From Gliomastix tumulicola (taxonomy: Eukaryota > Ascomycota > Sordariomycetes > Hypocreales > Bionectriaceae): DNA of 16,921 bases. The stretch spans positions 1-16,921 of the forward strand of contig BCHX01000026.1 of NCBI GenBank assembly GCA_001599755.1, given 5' to 3'. The notes under the pieces are model-generated. The model saw only the letters and a list, made by a program, of their open reading frames with translations. It had not been told where the DNA came from and ran no database searches. This document shows, piece after piece, positions 1-9,696 of this stretch (the stretch's first letter is position 1; every line of letters begins with the position of its first letter). The position numbers and the translations under genes were made by a program.

Positions 1-300
1 GAGCTCGCACTCCCGCGGCGTACGCTGCACCACCTCTTGGCGGCTCGGTCGCGACACGGCGACTACGCAGACTACCACGAACGCCTCGAACATGCGAATG
101 CGAAGATAGTGTGCTCGTGCGGACGACGCAAGGCACCGGATCACATCTTTTACTGCCGCAAGGTACCGCCGCGCTGGCGGATCAGACTGGGAACAAGACC
201 TACGGTGGCGGTGCACCGCGCACTAGGCAAGAACTTCAACGAATTCACCAAGGTGGCGAGAGACAGCGCCTTCTTCGAGAAGGTCAGCCGTCGCTACTAG
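1..300 (+). CDS. C-terminal end of a Tad-clade LINE (non-LTR) retrotransposon reverse transcriptase polyprotein (5' part outside window)
   Basis: The frame is open from the first base of the window and ends at TAG 298-300, giving 99 residues. It begins ELALPRRTLHHLLAARSRHG and contains a C-x-C-x7-H-x3-C cluster (CSCGRRKAPDHIFYC). This arrangement, LPR..LH.LLAAR..HGD(F/Y)A.YH followed by a Cys/His cluster and a short tail ending in FFEK, is the usual extreme C-terminus of fungal Tad-like LINE ORF2 proteins, downstream of the RT and RNase H domains. The catalytic domains lie off the left edge, so activity cannot be judged. No stop or frameshift is seen in the visible part. A 3' UTR and a short-repeat tail follow. 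Identification rests on remembered family features. The first in-window ATG is internal and is not the start. Confidence 0.8.
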   Translation, partial: ELALPRRTLHHLLAARSRHGDYADYHERLEHANAKIVCSCGRRKAPDHIFYCRKVPPRWRIRLGTRPTVAVHRALGKNFNEFTKVARDSAFFEKVSRRY

Positions 301-739
301 ACACAAACCCACTGACATACACATACCATGCACACCCATGCGCAACTGCGCAACCACCCTCCTATTTCCTTATTTTTCTTCCTTGTCTTGCGTTTCCACT
401 CCTCTCACCCCTTTCTTTCTCGCTGTAGTCCCTCCCTCGTACTGAGCCCGGGCAGCACTGAGGAGCGGACGCACCTCGCTATTGACTAGGACTGGGTACG
501 AGCCGCCTCGGCGGCCGACGGAGAGAGGTCCCACTAGGACTAACAACCGCAGCAGACTCAATTCTGCACCTGGATGACCCGCTGACGGGCGGCAGGATTC
601 GACGATGGGCGCCTTTGAGCCGACGATATGCTGGATGGTGTGTATGGCTACCACTTTGTAGAGTTAAGCCCCTAGTCGACTCGTAGAGTAGTACTATAAA
701 CAGTAGCTCAGCACGTCCCGTGCCCCTACAGGGGACCTG

Positions 740-756
740 AGCAGCTTAATGCTGCT
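740..756 (+). other. Hairpin in LINE 3' UTR just before the tail
   Basis: AGCAGC-TTAAT-GCTGCT forms a perfect 6-bp stem with a 5-nt loop, ending 14 nt before the CAAA tail. Several non-LTR elements use a 3' stem-loop as the recognition site for their own reverse transcriptase. The position suggests the same here, but this is inference. Confidence 0.5.
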
Positions 757-770
757 GGACGAAAAATATA

Positions 771-793
771 CAAACAAACAAACAAACAAACAA
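771..793 (+). repeat. (CAAA)n tail of the LINE
   Basis: Five perfect CAAA units plus a partial CAA follow the LINE 3' UTR. It is most simply read as the tandem-repeat 3' tail of the retrotransposon rather than an unrelated microsatellite, because it comes just after the 3' hairpin. Confidence 0.75.
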
Positions 794-2253
794 TCCATCC
801 CAGTACCAAATGGATTGAACATTACGTAATCCAAAGTCGATATTGATTGACGTTGAGTTGACGTTGATCGTCAATCCATTCAATATATTGAACAACGTTG
901 AGTGGAGTGCATCCTTGCGTGTAGATGATGATCATGTAACATATCGGTCTCGATCGTCTCGAAGAAGGAAAGGCTGGAGACATGCCATTCGTAGAGGGAC
1001 TGGTAGACAGCGGAGATGTGAGGCTGCCAAAGATTGGGAAGTAACTCTGCAGTCGCTGCGAGTTTGCAAGTAGCTTTCCTTGTGAACCTCTTTGACTCGC
1101 ATTCTCAGCCTCTGAGCGCCCCAATACGGTAACTAAGGCCGGGTTCATCTGCCGCCACGGAGCACTTTGCGGAAATGATGGCGGCAGCCGTAATCAACGA
1201 GTCCTTCAAGCTATATCCATAGGAATTTATCTATACACGCTGAGGTATTTTTGGCCTAGGCCCTCAACCGAAGCCTCGACGACCCGTGGCGGTGCCGGGA
1301 TGTTGAGTGGCCTCCCGCTCGGGAAAGGTGTCAGAGTAGTCAATGATTCCACAACATGTATGTACGTGACGTGACCGATGGTACAACTCCCATCAGCGTA
1401 CTGGGGCCGTAGGATTTAGCGTTTTATGAGGCTTGGAGGTAAATTTCGACGCGTCGGTGAATCGTTGGCAAGAGGATGATCATGCAGTCGAAGGTGTACT
1501 GTCGGTGGTGGTGGCGATGTTACTCAATATTCCGTGTTGTACTTCGCGTCTCTGTCGCGTATTCCTCGCTCCCTGATGCCGTAAACTGTAGGCGGGTAAG
1601 AAATGGAGCTTCTAGGGCCGTTTTCCATCGAAATTCTCTTGCTCGAGTCCCAATGTTTTTTGCTAACCCAAATGTGCACTCCAAATACAACGCGGAGGAG
1701 TATCAAGGACACCTTGAAGCTAGCAACCCATGCCTGTCAACAGCATGTAACTTACCTGAGTTTGACTCATCGATGTAGGTTGCCGCCGTCAATGAATTCT
1801 TGAGCGCGCTACTAGTGCTGGTAGCCAACGCTAGCTTAATGCAGGGCATTTCGCGGTTTTGGGGCCTTTTAGACCAATCCCCTCGCCCAAGTTAGACTGA
1901 GCGTGCAATGGCTGGAAGAAAGCCCTCGGCGGACCACGCCTACGGTCTCTGGGTAAATTGCCCCCACCGTACCCACCCGTATGGGGCGATCCACAAGTGC
2001 TTAGGGTATTATGCAGCCTGAATCGTTCGAGATGTGTATCCTCGGTGTGCGCAAGTCGGCAGAGTTTTAACGGTCGAACTACATTACACTAGTAGGTCAC
2101 AACCCTCCTCACACCATCAACTCCCCACCACCTAGCCCCATTCAAGCCATTCACTGCTATCTGAAACCCCCATCCAGTGTTGTAGCGCTAGTGACCTTAG
2201 CCCTGCAGTCCAACATGGGTCTCTGCACCACCTACCATCGGCGCATTGTGGAG

Positions 2254-2269
2254 GCGGTCTTAAGACCGC
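2254..2269. promoter_or_regulatory. Perfect 16-bp palindrome with CGG-N8-CCG spacing upstream of elf1
   Basis: GCGGTCTTAAGACCGC is a perfect palindrome, 226 bp before the elf1 ATG. It contains inverted CGG triplets 8 bp apart. Dimeric Zn2Cys6 regulators of fungi bind inverted, direct or everted CGG triplets at a fixed spacing, so this is a candidate site for one. No particular factor is implied by the sequence. Confidence 0.35.
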
Positions 2270-2394
2270 GCCACTGTCACACAATTATTTCAGCCAAGGG
2301 TCCCCGTCTCCATCGTGTATGGTGTCCTGCGGAAATTCCCCCTTCCACAGCATTAGCCTCTACATTTCCCATAGTTCTTCCATGGTATGCACGG

Positions 2395-2416
2395 CCTTCG
2401 CACTTCAATGCGAAGG
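2395..2416 (+). promoter_or_regulatory. Hairpin near the elf1 start, probably in its 5' leader
   Basis: CCTTCGCA-CTTCAA-TGCGAAGG gives a perfect 8-bp stem with a 6-nt loop, ending 78 nt before the ATG. If transcribed it would lie in the 5' UTR and could slow scanning. The transcription start is unknown, so a DNA-binding dyad is equally possible. Confidence 0.35.
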
Positions 2417-2494
2417 GACGCTCCTGCCGTTACGTCTTTGAAGCGCTATATTTGAGGCTCGTTTTACGCGTTGGTCCAGTAGGTGCTTCTCGCC

Positions 2495-5400
2495 ATGCCC
2501 AACACTGAGTACTCCGATATTCGTGAGGGCAGGTGGCAAACCCTATCTAAGCTCCTTGCTACCGTGTTCAACGCCCAGTCTTCCGAAGCTTCGCTTGAGG
2601 CATCATATGCCATCTGCGAGATGCTCCTGGAGTCGCCTCAGTACCTAGAGGTTCGACAGTGGGGAGTACTCGACGAAATTAAAAAGGGCGCCGCGGACCG
2701 CAGGAGCTACCGTCGCCGGGAAGGCGCCCAGAATCTTCTAGGCGCTCTGTTTGAGCGCTTCTTACCACACCGGCGGGTTGCCGAGGTGGACTTGCTGGTG
2801 CTAGACGGAGACCTGCTGACTCTCGCTCTCGATGGGATGTCAGACAAGGACTACGTGGTCCGGGCATCAGCCCAGTACGCACTCGACATATTGTTCGGCC
2901 AGTTGAGCGCCGAGGGTATGTTAGTTGCCCTCCTACCCCGTCTAGTCCAGTATCTTCAGTCCAAAGGTGTGAGGTGGCAGGGCATCATCAGCGCCCTCAA
3001 GCTAATTAAAAAAATGGTGGCCAAGTCTGAGCCTGTGCCAGGTTCCACCAGGGAGGAGGCTGACGAGAGAGAACTTCTCCGGGAAGCAATGGGTAGGCAG
3101 TTGCCATACCTCATTCCTATCGTCGAAAGCTACCTGCACGATTCCAAACCCGAAGTGGAGACGCAAGCACTCCATACGATGAAATCCTTGGCTGTTGTCA
3201 TGTCCAACGATGACATAGCACCACGAATCCCGTTGATTATCGAGACCATGCGCACCGCCTCCACGAAGGCATTGGAGAGGGCGGTATATGCGTTGTCACA
3301 AACGCCATTTGTAGCCGAAATGACCTCCGCCGTCCTCGCCTTTGTGTCACCACTGCTTGAGCGATCGCTGAACTCTCTGGCAACAACCCAGGAAGCCCTG
3401 CGGCGGACGTTGATAGTGATCGAGACCCTTACCAAGTTAGTTCATGACCCGAATGAGCTGGAGGCATTCCTTCCCAAACTTCGGCCCAGCATCTCTGGGG
3501 TTAGGGATAGGTCCTCGAGACCCGAAGTTAGAGTAATGGCGGTGCATGCCCTGGACGTCATTGCCGAGACTCTGAGTAATGAGGAGGGTCGGATCAAGAG
3601 AGCATCGCCAAGTAGGGCCTTGGCCCTCCTCACGGGCGCCATCCAAACCTGTCAGGCCGGGAGTGATACGGGAAGGAGCGATGTTGCCAGTCAAGCAATG
3701 GCATATATAGCGGAGATGGTTACCTTGGACGTCAACCATCAGAAGCTAGATCGTATCCCCCGGAGAATTCGCCTCTACCTGCAGCATCTAGCTGCATTCG
3801 CAAATTCAAGCGAGCGGGTCGCCGAAATTGTTCGCCATGTCTATGCCGAGGAGGATCGACGAATGGTTGGCAGGCTATCGGGCGGTTCTCATGAGCAGGA
3901 GATCGAAGTTGTCAACGCCAACTTTTCTCTCGGATACGGCGGTATTCTGCTCCTGTCACATACAAACTTACGTCTGCTGCAAGGCCACCGATACGGACTG
4001 ATTGGTCGGAATGGCGCTGGGAAGTCGACCCTCATGAAAAGTATCGCAGACGGTAGACTGGAGGGCTTTCCTCCGCCAGACGCCATGCGAACTTTTTATA
4101 TCGAGTACAGTCAGGTTGAAGGCTGCCGTATGACCGTGGCCGAGTTTGCCGCCAACGGCACTGCCTCACAGGATGCGCAGCGGGTAGCGGATGCACTTAC
4201 CAACTTCGGTTTTGGAAGCAAGGGCCTCCTAGAGCGCACCGTTGGCTCCTTATCAGGTGGCCTAAAAATGAAACTAGCTCTGGTACACGGCATGTTGATG
4301 GACGCCGACCTCCTGCTTCTAGATGAGCCGACGAACCACCTGGATTTTGCAAACATCCGGTGGCTTAAGGAATACCTCAAAGCACAAACTGGTATCTCTA
4401 GTTTGATTGTGTCTCACGACGCCGACTTCCTGGATGACGTCTGCACCGATATATACTATTTTGACACGAACAAAACCCTCTCCTACCACAGAGGGAACCT
4501 CTCTTCATTCACCAGACAGATGCCTGAGGCGAAAGCCTATTACACATTATCCTCGGAAAACATGCAGTTCAAGCTCCCAGAGCCTGGCATCTTGACCGGG
4601 GTAAAGTCACGCAGCCGTACAATCGTTCGAATGAGCAACGTCTCATTTACATATCCCGGTGCGCCTGAGGACAAGCCTGCAGTTTCCAACGTCTTCTGTC
4701 GTCTGTCACTCTCCTCACGAGTGGCAATAGTCGGCGCTAACGGGGCTGGAAAATCTTCGCTCATCAACTTGCTCACTGGTGAACTCGTCCCAACAGCAGG
4801 GAAAGTCGAGAAACACCCCAACCTACGGATAGGGTATATCAAACAGCACGCACTGCAGCATATCGATGAGCACTTGGAAAAGACACCAAACCAGTATCTC
4901 CAGTGGCGGTACGCATATGGAGATGATCGAGAAGTGCATCTCAAACAGACGCGCATTCTTTCGGACGTGGAACGGCTACAGATGAATATGTTTATAAACC
5001 TGGGCGACGGCTGTGGGAATCGGCAGGTAGAGGCACTTGTGGGTCGACAGAAGTGGAAGAAAAGCTTCCAATATGAAGTGTATGTGACTTACTCTGTGTA
5101 GTTGTGATAGTGCTAACATTGGGATAGAAAATGGCGGGGCTGGTTACCGAAATATAGCTCGCAAGTGTCCAAAGAGACGCTCCTCGAGCTGGGGTTTGCC
5201 AAACTCGTCCAGGATTTCGATGATCATGAAGCCGACCGTGAGGGCCTTGGCTACAGGCACCTGATCCCGAGCGTCATAACGAAGCATTTCCAAGATCTGG
5301 GCCTAAGTCCCGAGATTGCAGACCATACACAAATCGAAAGACTCTCAGGTGGCCAAAAGGTCAAGGTTGTAATAGCGGCGGCTACATGGAATAATCCCCA

Positions 5401-5872
5401 TGTCCTTGTTTTCGATGAACCAACAAACTTTTTGGATCCAGATTCACGTGGCGCACTCGCTATGGCTATCCGGGAGTATAAAGGTGCCGTCCTTATGATT
5501 TCTCATAGCGAGCAATTTTGTGCCGCGCTCTGCTCGGAGCTTTGGACCGTGGCCGACGGTAAAATCGTGAAGAAGTCCTACCGAGGGGTCTCATCAGGCA
5601 GTGTCGATAATGAAAAACGCGCCTTGGACGGAGACTCTGGATTTTGGACAGGCGACGCGAGATGCATCCCGGCCGCCTCTGAGACCTCGACAGCTGTCCA
5701 AATCCACACCAAAGATGAGTCGGAGGTGGCATTTAAGGCAAAGCAGAAGAAGACGAAGCTTACTCGCAAAGAGCAGAAGGAACGTGAGACACGTCGTAGG
5801 TTGCAACATCTTGAGTGGTTAAGCAGCCCAAGTGGAACAGCAAGACCACAGGATACAGAGGACGAAGCTTGA
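2495..5872 (+). CDS. elf1: Elf1/New1-type ABC-F-like ATPase (mRNA export / translation factor, EF-3 family), two exons
   Basis: Exon 1 is 2495-5079 and exon 2 is 5128-5872, giving 1109 aa, the usual family length. The 48-nt intron 5080-5127 has donor GTATGT, branch GCTAAC and acceptor ATAG. Splicing joins FQYE to VKWRGWLPKYSS, which restores the family's chromodomain-like insert; without splicing the frame stops at 5101. HEAT repeats cover about residues 20-430. ABC1 has Walker A GRNGAGKST (504-512), signature LSGG (586-589), Walker B LLLLDE (D610, E611) and switch H641. ABC2 has GANGAGKSS (747-755), LSGGQ (934-938), VLVFDE (D958, E959) and H988, with the chromodomain-like insert near 855-900. 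The C-terminus is basic (KLTRKEQKERETRRR). All catalytic residues are present, so an active cytosolic ATPase is likely. Known relatives are S. pombe Elf1 (mRNA export) and S. cerevisiae New1 (ribosome-bound, termination/recycling). Start: an in-frame TAG at 2480-2482 lies just upstream, and ATG 2495 is followed by the conserved EYSDIREGRWQTL. There is no New1-like Q/N-rich prion segment. EF-3 itself is less likely because of the IREGRW start and the chromodomain wording. Confidence 0.93.
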
Positions 5873-8375
5873 GACGAAACTTGAACCTAGAATCCCTGAT
5901 AGCATCCAATGCTCTTGGTGGCACTCACCTGTCTCCGGGCATGATGCTATTTGAGCCTTTGATCCGAATGGTCCGAACGGGAGGAGCCTGGTTGCCTCGC
6001 ACAAGACACGCCTTACGGATATATGGCGCAAGGCAAGCCACTAGGCTAAGTCGTACGAATCACAAAGGCATTTCTCTGAGAAATTTCGGGGAATGCACAT
6101 GGTTGTTGTGGCTGTTGCCGGTCTGAGTCGCGTTATTCCTGAGGCGTGGTCTTCATGCCTTTATTTAACTGTCCGCAGCTTCTACCGCCCAGGTTATGGC
6201 CTAACAATGGTCGGGCGCACACCATACATGTTGCCTTTCGGGAAAAGAAGACAAATATCGCAAAAAATACCGAATGAACCCGCATCTGCAGGGCAACGAA
6301 ACGTTGTGGCGTTGTATTGATCCATGGATATCAACTTTTGCCGGTCATTGGCACGATTCGGGAGGCGTCACCTGAAGTGAAAACGGGCTTGTCTATTTCG
6401 TATTTCCTCTCTTCTTCCGAGAATTTTATTATTTGGCGCACAGGCTGATAATTTCTAAGCGATTGCCGCATCCTAGTGGGATAAGCTCACACATGAGCTA
6501 GTAAGCACAAATGGAGATGGCAGGGTATTTTCGACTCCCAGCTCTACTCCGTATGTTATGCAGTATCACATATACGCTCCAGCATTAATGGATCATAAAG
6601 CCGTTTATAAAATGGTGCTACCGTTTTACACGTACTTGGGCCTATCTAGCGACCATGTTTGTCTATTGAGGGTGGCGGAACGCTTCGTCACTCCACTGCG
6701 TGTCACTCCCTCTCTGCTTCTCCCTCTCTTCTCTCACCTCGCCACCTTGAAGGCCGCCTACTCTTGCCTCATGAAAGCGCCTTTTTTAAGGATCGTTCGT
6801 GGCCCCTCCTGGAACGTACTCCAGAATACCTTCAATACCCCGGCTCAGCGCTATCACGGCTCTTGGCCAACGTCGTTTGGGGCTTGGACGATAACTTGCT
6901 GATGCAGACAAGATCGCTCGAGCCCCCACTGTCACTGACAGGGCACACCATCCTTTATTTCAGTCCTGCACGTCTGAGTCCATGCCTATGCATGCTTAAA
7001 TTTGTGTAGTATAATATTCCGATAGGCACATACTAGCATCTTCAATGCCTCGCTCAATCTAAAATAAATGTCAATGTTCGTAGGCGTGATGTACATGGCA
7101 TTGTATTCGATATGGAGCAGCTACGAATCTGCGCCTCATTTGTTTGGAAGGCATGCCCATGATCCGAAATGAGCTGGCTTCACTGCGGGTTTATTCTTGA
7201 TAGAAATGGGTAAAATATAATGGTTGAAACTCTTATGCCTTACCGGCGACAAAACGTGCAATGATTACGTCATTTCTTTTGAACGCCATCAGGCAGCACT
7301 GGCAGCACAAGCAAGATTTGAGCAAAACATGCACAATGCCATGGACTGGACATCAAGCTGCATTGGTAGAATAAGGGGTTTGTCCAATTAATCTTCGAAA
7401 AGGCGCAAATCATACCACGGGACGATTCTCCCTTCCCCCCACCTTGAGGCGAAGCCATTCTTCAGGCTCGCCTCAAGTTGACTTGAAGACCCAGTGGGTG
7501 GCGTTTCACGGGCATGCCGACCGCCTGTATCTCCGTTGTTCTCCATAAAATTCAGGGATCCGAGCGGCAACACCTCCATTACCTGTACCACTCAATCTCT
7601 TCCCACGGAAGCTCCGTTTCACCTGCCATTTAGGTAGTGACTAAAGTTTCGTCTAGTGTGTACGCTAGGCAGGTCGAGCCCAGTGTTGTGGGCTGCTGGG
7701 CCAAGAAAAGGGCCAAGCCGCCGAATATCCGGGGGTGAATAACGGTCCCTTGGTTACCTGACCCCTCCTGAATGAGACCCTGAAGCAACCTGGCGACTCC
7801 CTGAAAAGGTTTCATCCAAGCAAGTCATCCGCACAATCGTGGTTGGCCCCATTTGCCGCCCGTCCTAGACAAAAGGCACCAGAGGCTCTCTAACATAGAG
7901 AAAATAACACAACATAATCGAGAAGGAGCAGCTCGTTTATAACGCAGGGTTCCATTTCGGCAATACTTGACACTGACGTAGGTCCTCGGTGTGATATATC
8001 AGTTGTGGTGCTGGAGTCTGCTTCGCTGCCGGGCTGGTAAAGCCCAGACCGTTGGCCACTACCACTGTAGGCATTAGTCGGAGGGTAAAGGGGAAATTGT
8101 GACGTCTCTCGGACTACCATCCATGGGGCAGTCACTAGCGTTAGCTTGCATCTGGACCATGACGCATGGATGATGACGTCAAGATATGCAGCCGGGCAGG
8201 TGCGGAACTCGTCCGGCTCTCGTACAGAAGCACCAAGGCATTGATTTACTACCTTCTCCCCTTGAGTCAGACACACCGGCCATGAGTTTTACTATATTCT
8301 CAACTTCTGTTACTTGATTATTGACTACCGCCAGCAAAGGGTTGTCAAACGGACAGATGGATGTGGTAGAATAAG
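5873..8375. other. Long intergenic stretch, no recognisable gene
   Basis: About 2.5 kb between elf1 and the small gene at 8376. Open frames are short and overlapping (for example 6558-6902 and 6659-7009 on +, 7388-7591 and 7890-8276 on -). None resembles a known family. I saw no tRNA, rRNA, LTR or terminal repeat. A strongly pyrimidine-rich run at about 6697-6745 on + (CTCCCTCTCTGCTTCTCCC and similar) resembles a fungal core promoter, and a short or decayed gene to its right cannot be excluded. Confidence 0.45.
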
Positions 8376-8633
8376 ATGTTGCCGCAACCCGATAATATCG
8401 ACTATAGCAAACGTCAAGCGGAGTTTGATGAACAAATGCTGCTATTGAGAGAGCAGAACAAGAAGCGACTCGAGCTCATTGAGAAAGCACACCAGGCACG
8501 TATGAAATCTGGAGCAATGCAAGATGTGTTGCCTCCGAGGTACGTTTGGAGCACCTTAATGGCCCCACATTAGTTGGTGAGCTAACGCTGTAATATCAGA
8601 GCACAACCTACCACCAATGGAATAGCGAGATGA
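8376..8633 (+). CDS. Small two-exon candidate gene, 65 aa, charged helical motif, function unknown
   Basis: Exon 1 is 8376-8539 and exon 2 is 8600-8633. The 60-nt intron 8540-8599 has donor GTACGT, branch GCTAAC and acceptor ATCAG, all good fungal signals. Splicing changes the tail to PPRAQPTTNGIAR before TGA 8631-8633. The core, IDYSKRQAEFDEQMLLL followed by REQNKKRLELIEKAHQA, is a charged, probably helical segment. It resembles the DYQMQLMLLEQQNKKRL-type motif found in many unrelated fungal hypothetical proteins. No signal peptide or membrane segment is seen. An in-frame TAG at 8367-8369 precedes the ATG. The gene ends about 320 bp from the 3' end of the convergent trehalose gene. It could be a real small protein or a remnant of a larger one; the intact splice signals favour a gene. 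Confidence 0.45.
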
Positions 8634-8953
8634 GGCCAGACATGGAGGTCTATTTGCTAGACTCTGATGGACGGTATATCTCTCATCTGGGCTAGCGCTG
8701 GTTTCGGTAGGGTGCTGTTGAGTGTGGTACCTTTCCACACATACTGAGAGGAAAGCACATGTGCATCTCCTGGAATGTCAATTTCAGCTAGTTACTTGGT
8801 TCAGAATGACGAACAAAAAGACTCGTGCGGCTCAAGGCAGAAAATTTAAAGATTGGTATCGTCGATTGGCTCTCCGTCTCTAGATGATGATAACTTCGGC
8901 TGCCTTCCCAACGTATCGGCAAGTTCGACGACGGCGGCAACTAGTCAAACCAT
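8634..8953. other. Convergent 3' intergenic stretch, nothing recognised
   Basis: About 320 bp between the stop of the small + gene and the stop of the - strand trehalose gene, presumably both 3' UTRs. No repeat or RNA gene was seen. Confidence 0.4.
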
Positions 8954-9444
8954 TTACGACAGAGCAGCCAGTTTCCGGAGCGTCGTGAGAACTCCTAGTG
9001 ATCGTGTTAGCGTTGGTATAAAGCCATCTTCTATGACACTAGGACACCTACCACTCACGCCCTGCCCCAACGTCTGCCTTGCTTCAGAATCGTGACTGCT
9101 AAGGCTTACTGTAATGACGTTCTTGACTACCTTATTGTCGCAAACCTGGTTCGCCAACTTGAAGACCTTTTCGTCGTTGCGATTACCCCCCACCACCATG
9201 AGAAAGTCGGTGCAAGACGTTCGTTGCTTCTCCGATGACCCTAATATCGCCAGGTCGGCGAACAGCATTTCAATACCCTTTCCTTTGGCCCAGCCCATGG
9301 GACCAACGATGATGGAGCTGTTGAGTGGAATAGCGTTAATTCGTTGCTCCTCAAAGGCCTCGTTAATATGGTTGGCACATTCGGCTGCATGCCTGGCCGC
9401 TAGGATATGGTCTTCAGCACGTGCATAATGAAAGGCGAGTGAGC
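8954..9444 (-). pseudogene. tps3: 3' part of the Tps3/Tsl1-like trehalose synthase regulatory subunit gene, cut off by the hAT insertion
   Basis: This segment is the C-terminal part of the TPP-like domain and belongs to the gene that resumes at 13756-15965. It reads CSLAFHYARAED, then HAAECANHINEAFEEQRINA, a degenerate GGNRNDEKVF (HAD motif region) and VVKNVITVSL. It is interrupted by a 57-nt intron, 8995-9051 (donor GTAGGT, branch GCTAAC, acceptor CTAG). Splicing joins GQGVSG to VLTTLRKLAALS, the family's usual ending (QGVTGVLS.LQKLA). The stop is TAA 8954-8956. The intron is a multiple of three without a stop, so an unspliced reading would add 19 residues. Before insertion this part encoded residues from about C695 to S838. 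It now lies some 4.3 kb from its promoter behind an oppositely oriented transposon and has no start of its own. Apart from the insertion it carries no damage. Confidence 0.9.
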
Positions 9445-9452
9445 AGTGACGC
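9445..9452. repeat. Left 8-bp target-site duplication of the hAT element
   Basis: AGTGACGC directly abuts the left terminal inverted repeat (CAGAG...). An identical octamer abuts the right end at 13756-13763. Eight bp is the standard hAT duplication length. Confidence 0.95.
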
Positions 9453-9474
9453 CAGAGTTGGACATCTATCGAAT
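9453..9474 (+). repeat. Left terminal inverted repeat of the hAT element
   Basis: It starts CAGAGTTGGACATCTATCGA and continues AT. It matches the reverse complement of 13734-13755 at 20 of 22 positions. The mismatches are at positions 4 and 6. Confidence 0.95.
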
Positions 9475-9539
9475 GGGAATCGTATCGCAAGATTCATTCG
9501 ATGCCAAGTCTTACGAATGTCGAATCGAATGCCAAGAAA

Positions 9540-9650
9540 TTCGATTCGATGCGAATCATCCAGGGACCCATTCGATTCGATTCGAATCATCTGTGGCTCC
9601 ACTCGATTCGATTCGAATCTTCTTCGTGGCTATTCGATTCGAAGCGAATC
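9540..9650. repeat. Left subterminal array: four GATTCG-N3-CGAATC units with 31-bp period
   Basis: Units with a TTC (once CTC) lead-in start at 9540, 9571, 9602 and 9633. The inverted-repeat cores GATTCG-N3-CGAATC start 3 bp later, and the central triplets are ATG, ATT, ATT and AAG. The 13-bp spacers differ in sequence, though several contain GTGGC or GGGACC. Degenerate half-units (ATTCGATGCCAAG, CGAATCGAATGCCAAG) lie between the array and the terminal repeat at 9491-9538. A related hairpin CGATCGA-TAA-TCGATCG follows at 9668-9684. Subterminal repeats of hAT elements are usually transposase binding sites. Confidence 0.9.
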
Positions 9651-9696
9651 GAATGTGGGGCCCCGTTCGATCGATAATCGATCGATTGAGTCGAAC

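Larger units (their letters stand above)
1..793 (+). mobile_element. 3' end of a Tad-like LINE retrotransposon (ORF2 end, 3' UTR, CAAA tail)
   Basis: The element enters from the left edge. Its coding end is at 300. About 470 bp of non-coding sequence follow, with a pyrimidine-rich stretch around 340-425. A 6-bp hairpin lies at 740-756, and the element ends in (CAAA)5-CAA at 771-793. LINEs often end in poly(A) or a short tandem repeat made during target-primed reverse transcription, which fits. The right boundary is taken as the end of the CAAA run. The target-site duplication cannot be tested because the 5' end is outside the window. Confidence 0.7.
794..2494. other. Intergenic stretch with no recognisable gene; upstream region of elf1
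   Basis: About 1.7 kb. Open frames here are short (at most about 108 codons), overlap on both strands, and resemble no family I know. Visible structure: an inverted repeat CAATCCA/TGGATTG at 791-797 and 811-817; a 10-bp palindrome ATTACGTAAT at 821-830; an inverted repeat GATTGACG/CGTCAATC at 845-852 and 869-876 enclosing a tandem TTGACGTTGA; and, nearer elf1, the dyads listed separately. From about 2100 the + strand is rich in C and CT, as is common in fungal promoters and 5' leaders. Confidence 0.5.

Noticed and set aside
822..1148. Minus-strand frame of 108 codons, overlapped by a plus-strand frame at 843-1073
   Set aside because: No family resemblance and biased, low-complexity composition; it spans the dyad cluster. 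Treated as chance.
1476..1803. Overlapping frames of 100 and 66 codons on + and 62 on -
   Set aside because: Mutually overlapping, no recognisable domain, no convincing splice signals linking them to neighbours.
6558..7009. Two overlapping + frames of 114 and 116 codons
   Set aside because: The first part is a pyrimidine-rich promoter-like tract, and the frames conflict. A fragment reading SWPLLERTPEYLQYPG looked protein-like but I could not assign it.
7388..7591. Minus-strand frame of 67 codons with a plausible start
   Set aside because: Composition looks acceptable, but there is no family match, no visible introns and no neighbouring support.
7890..8276. Minus-strand frame of 128 codons
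   Set aside because: No recognisable motif, and not connected by splice signals to another frame.
8954..9490. Stand-alone minus-strand gene of 178 codons
   Set aside because: Its first residues come from the transposon terminal repeat; the rest is the severed C-terminus of the tps3-like protein.
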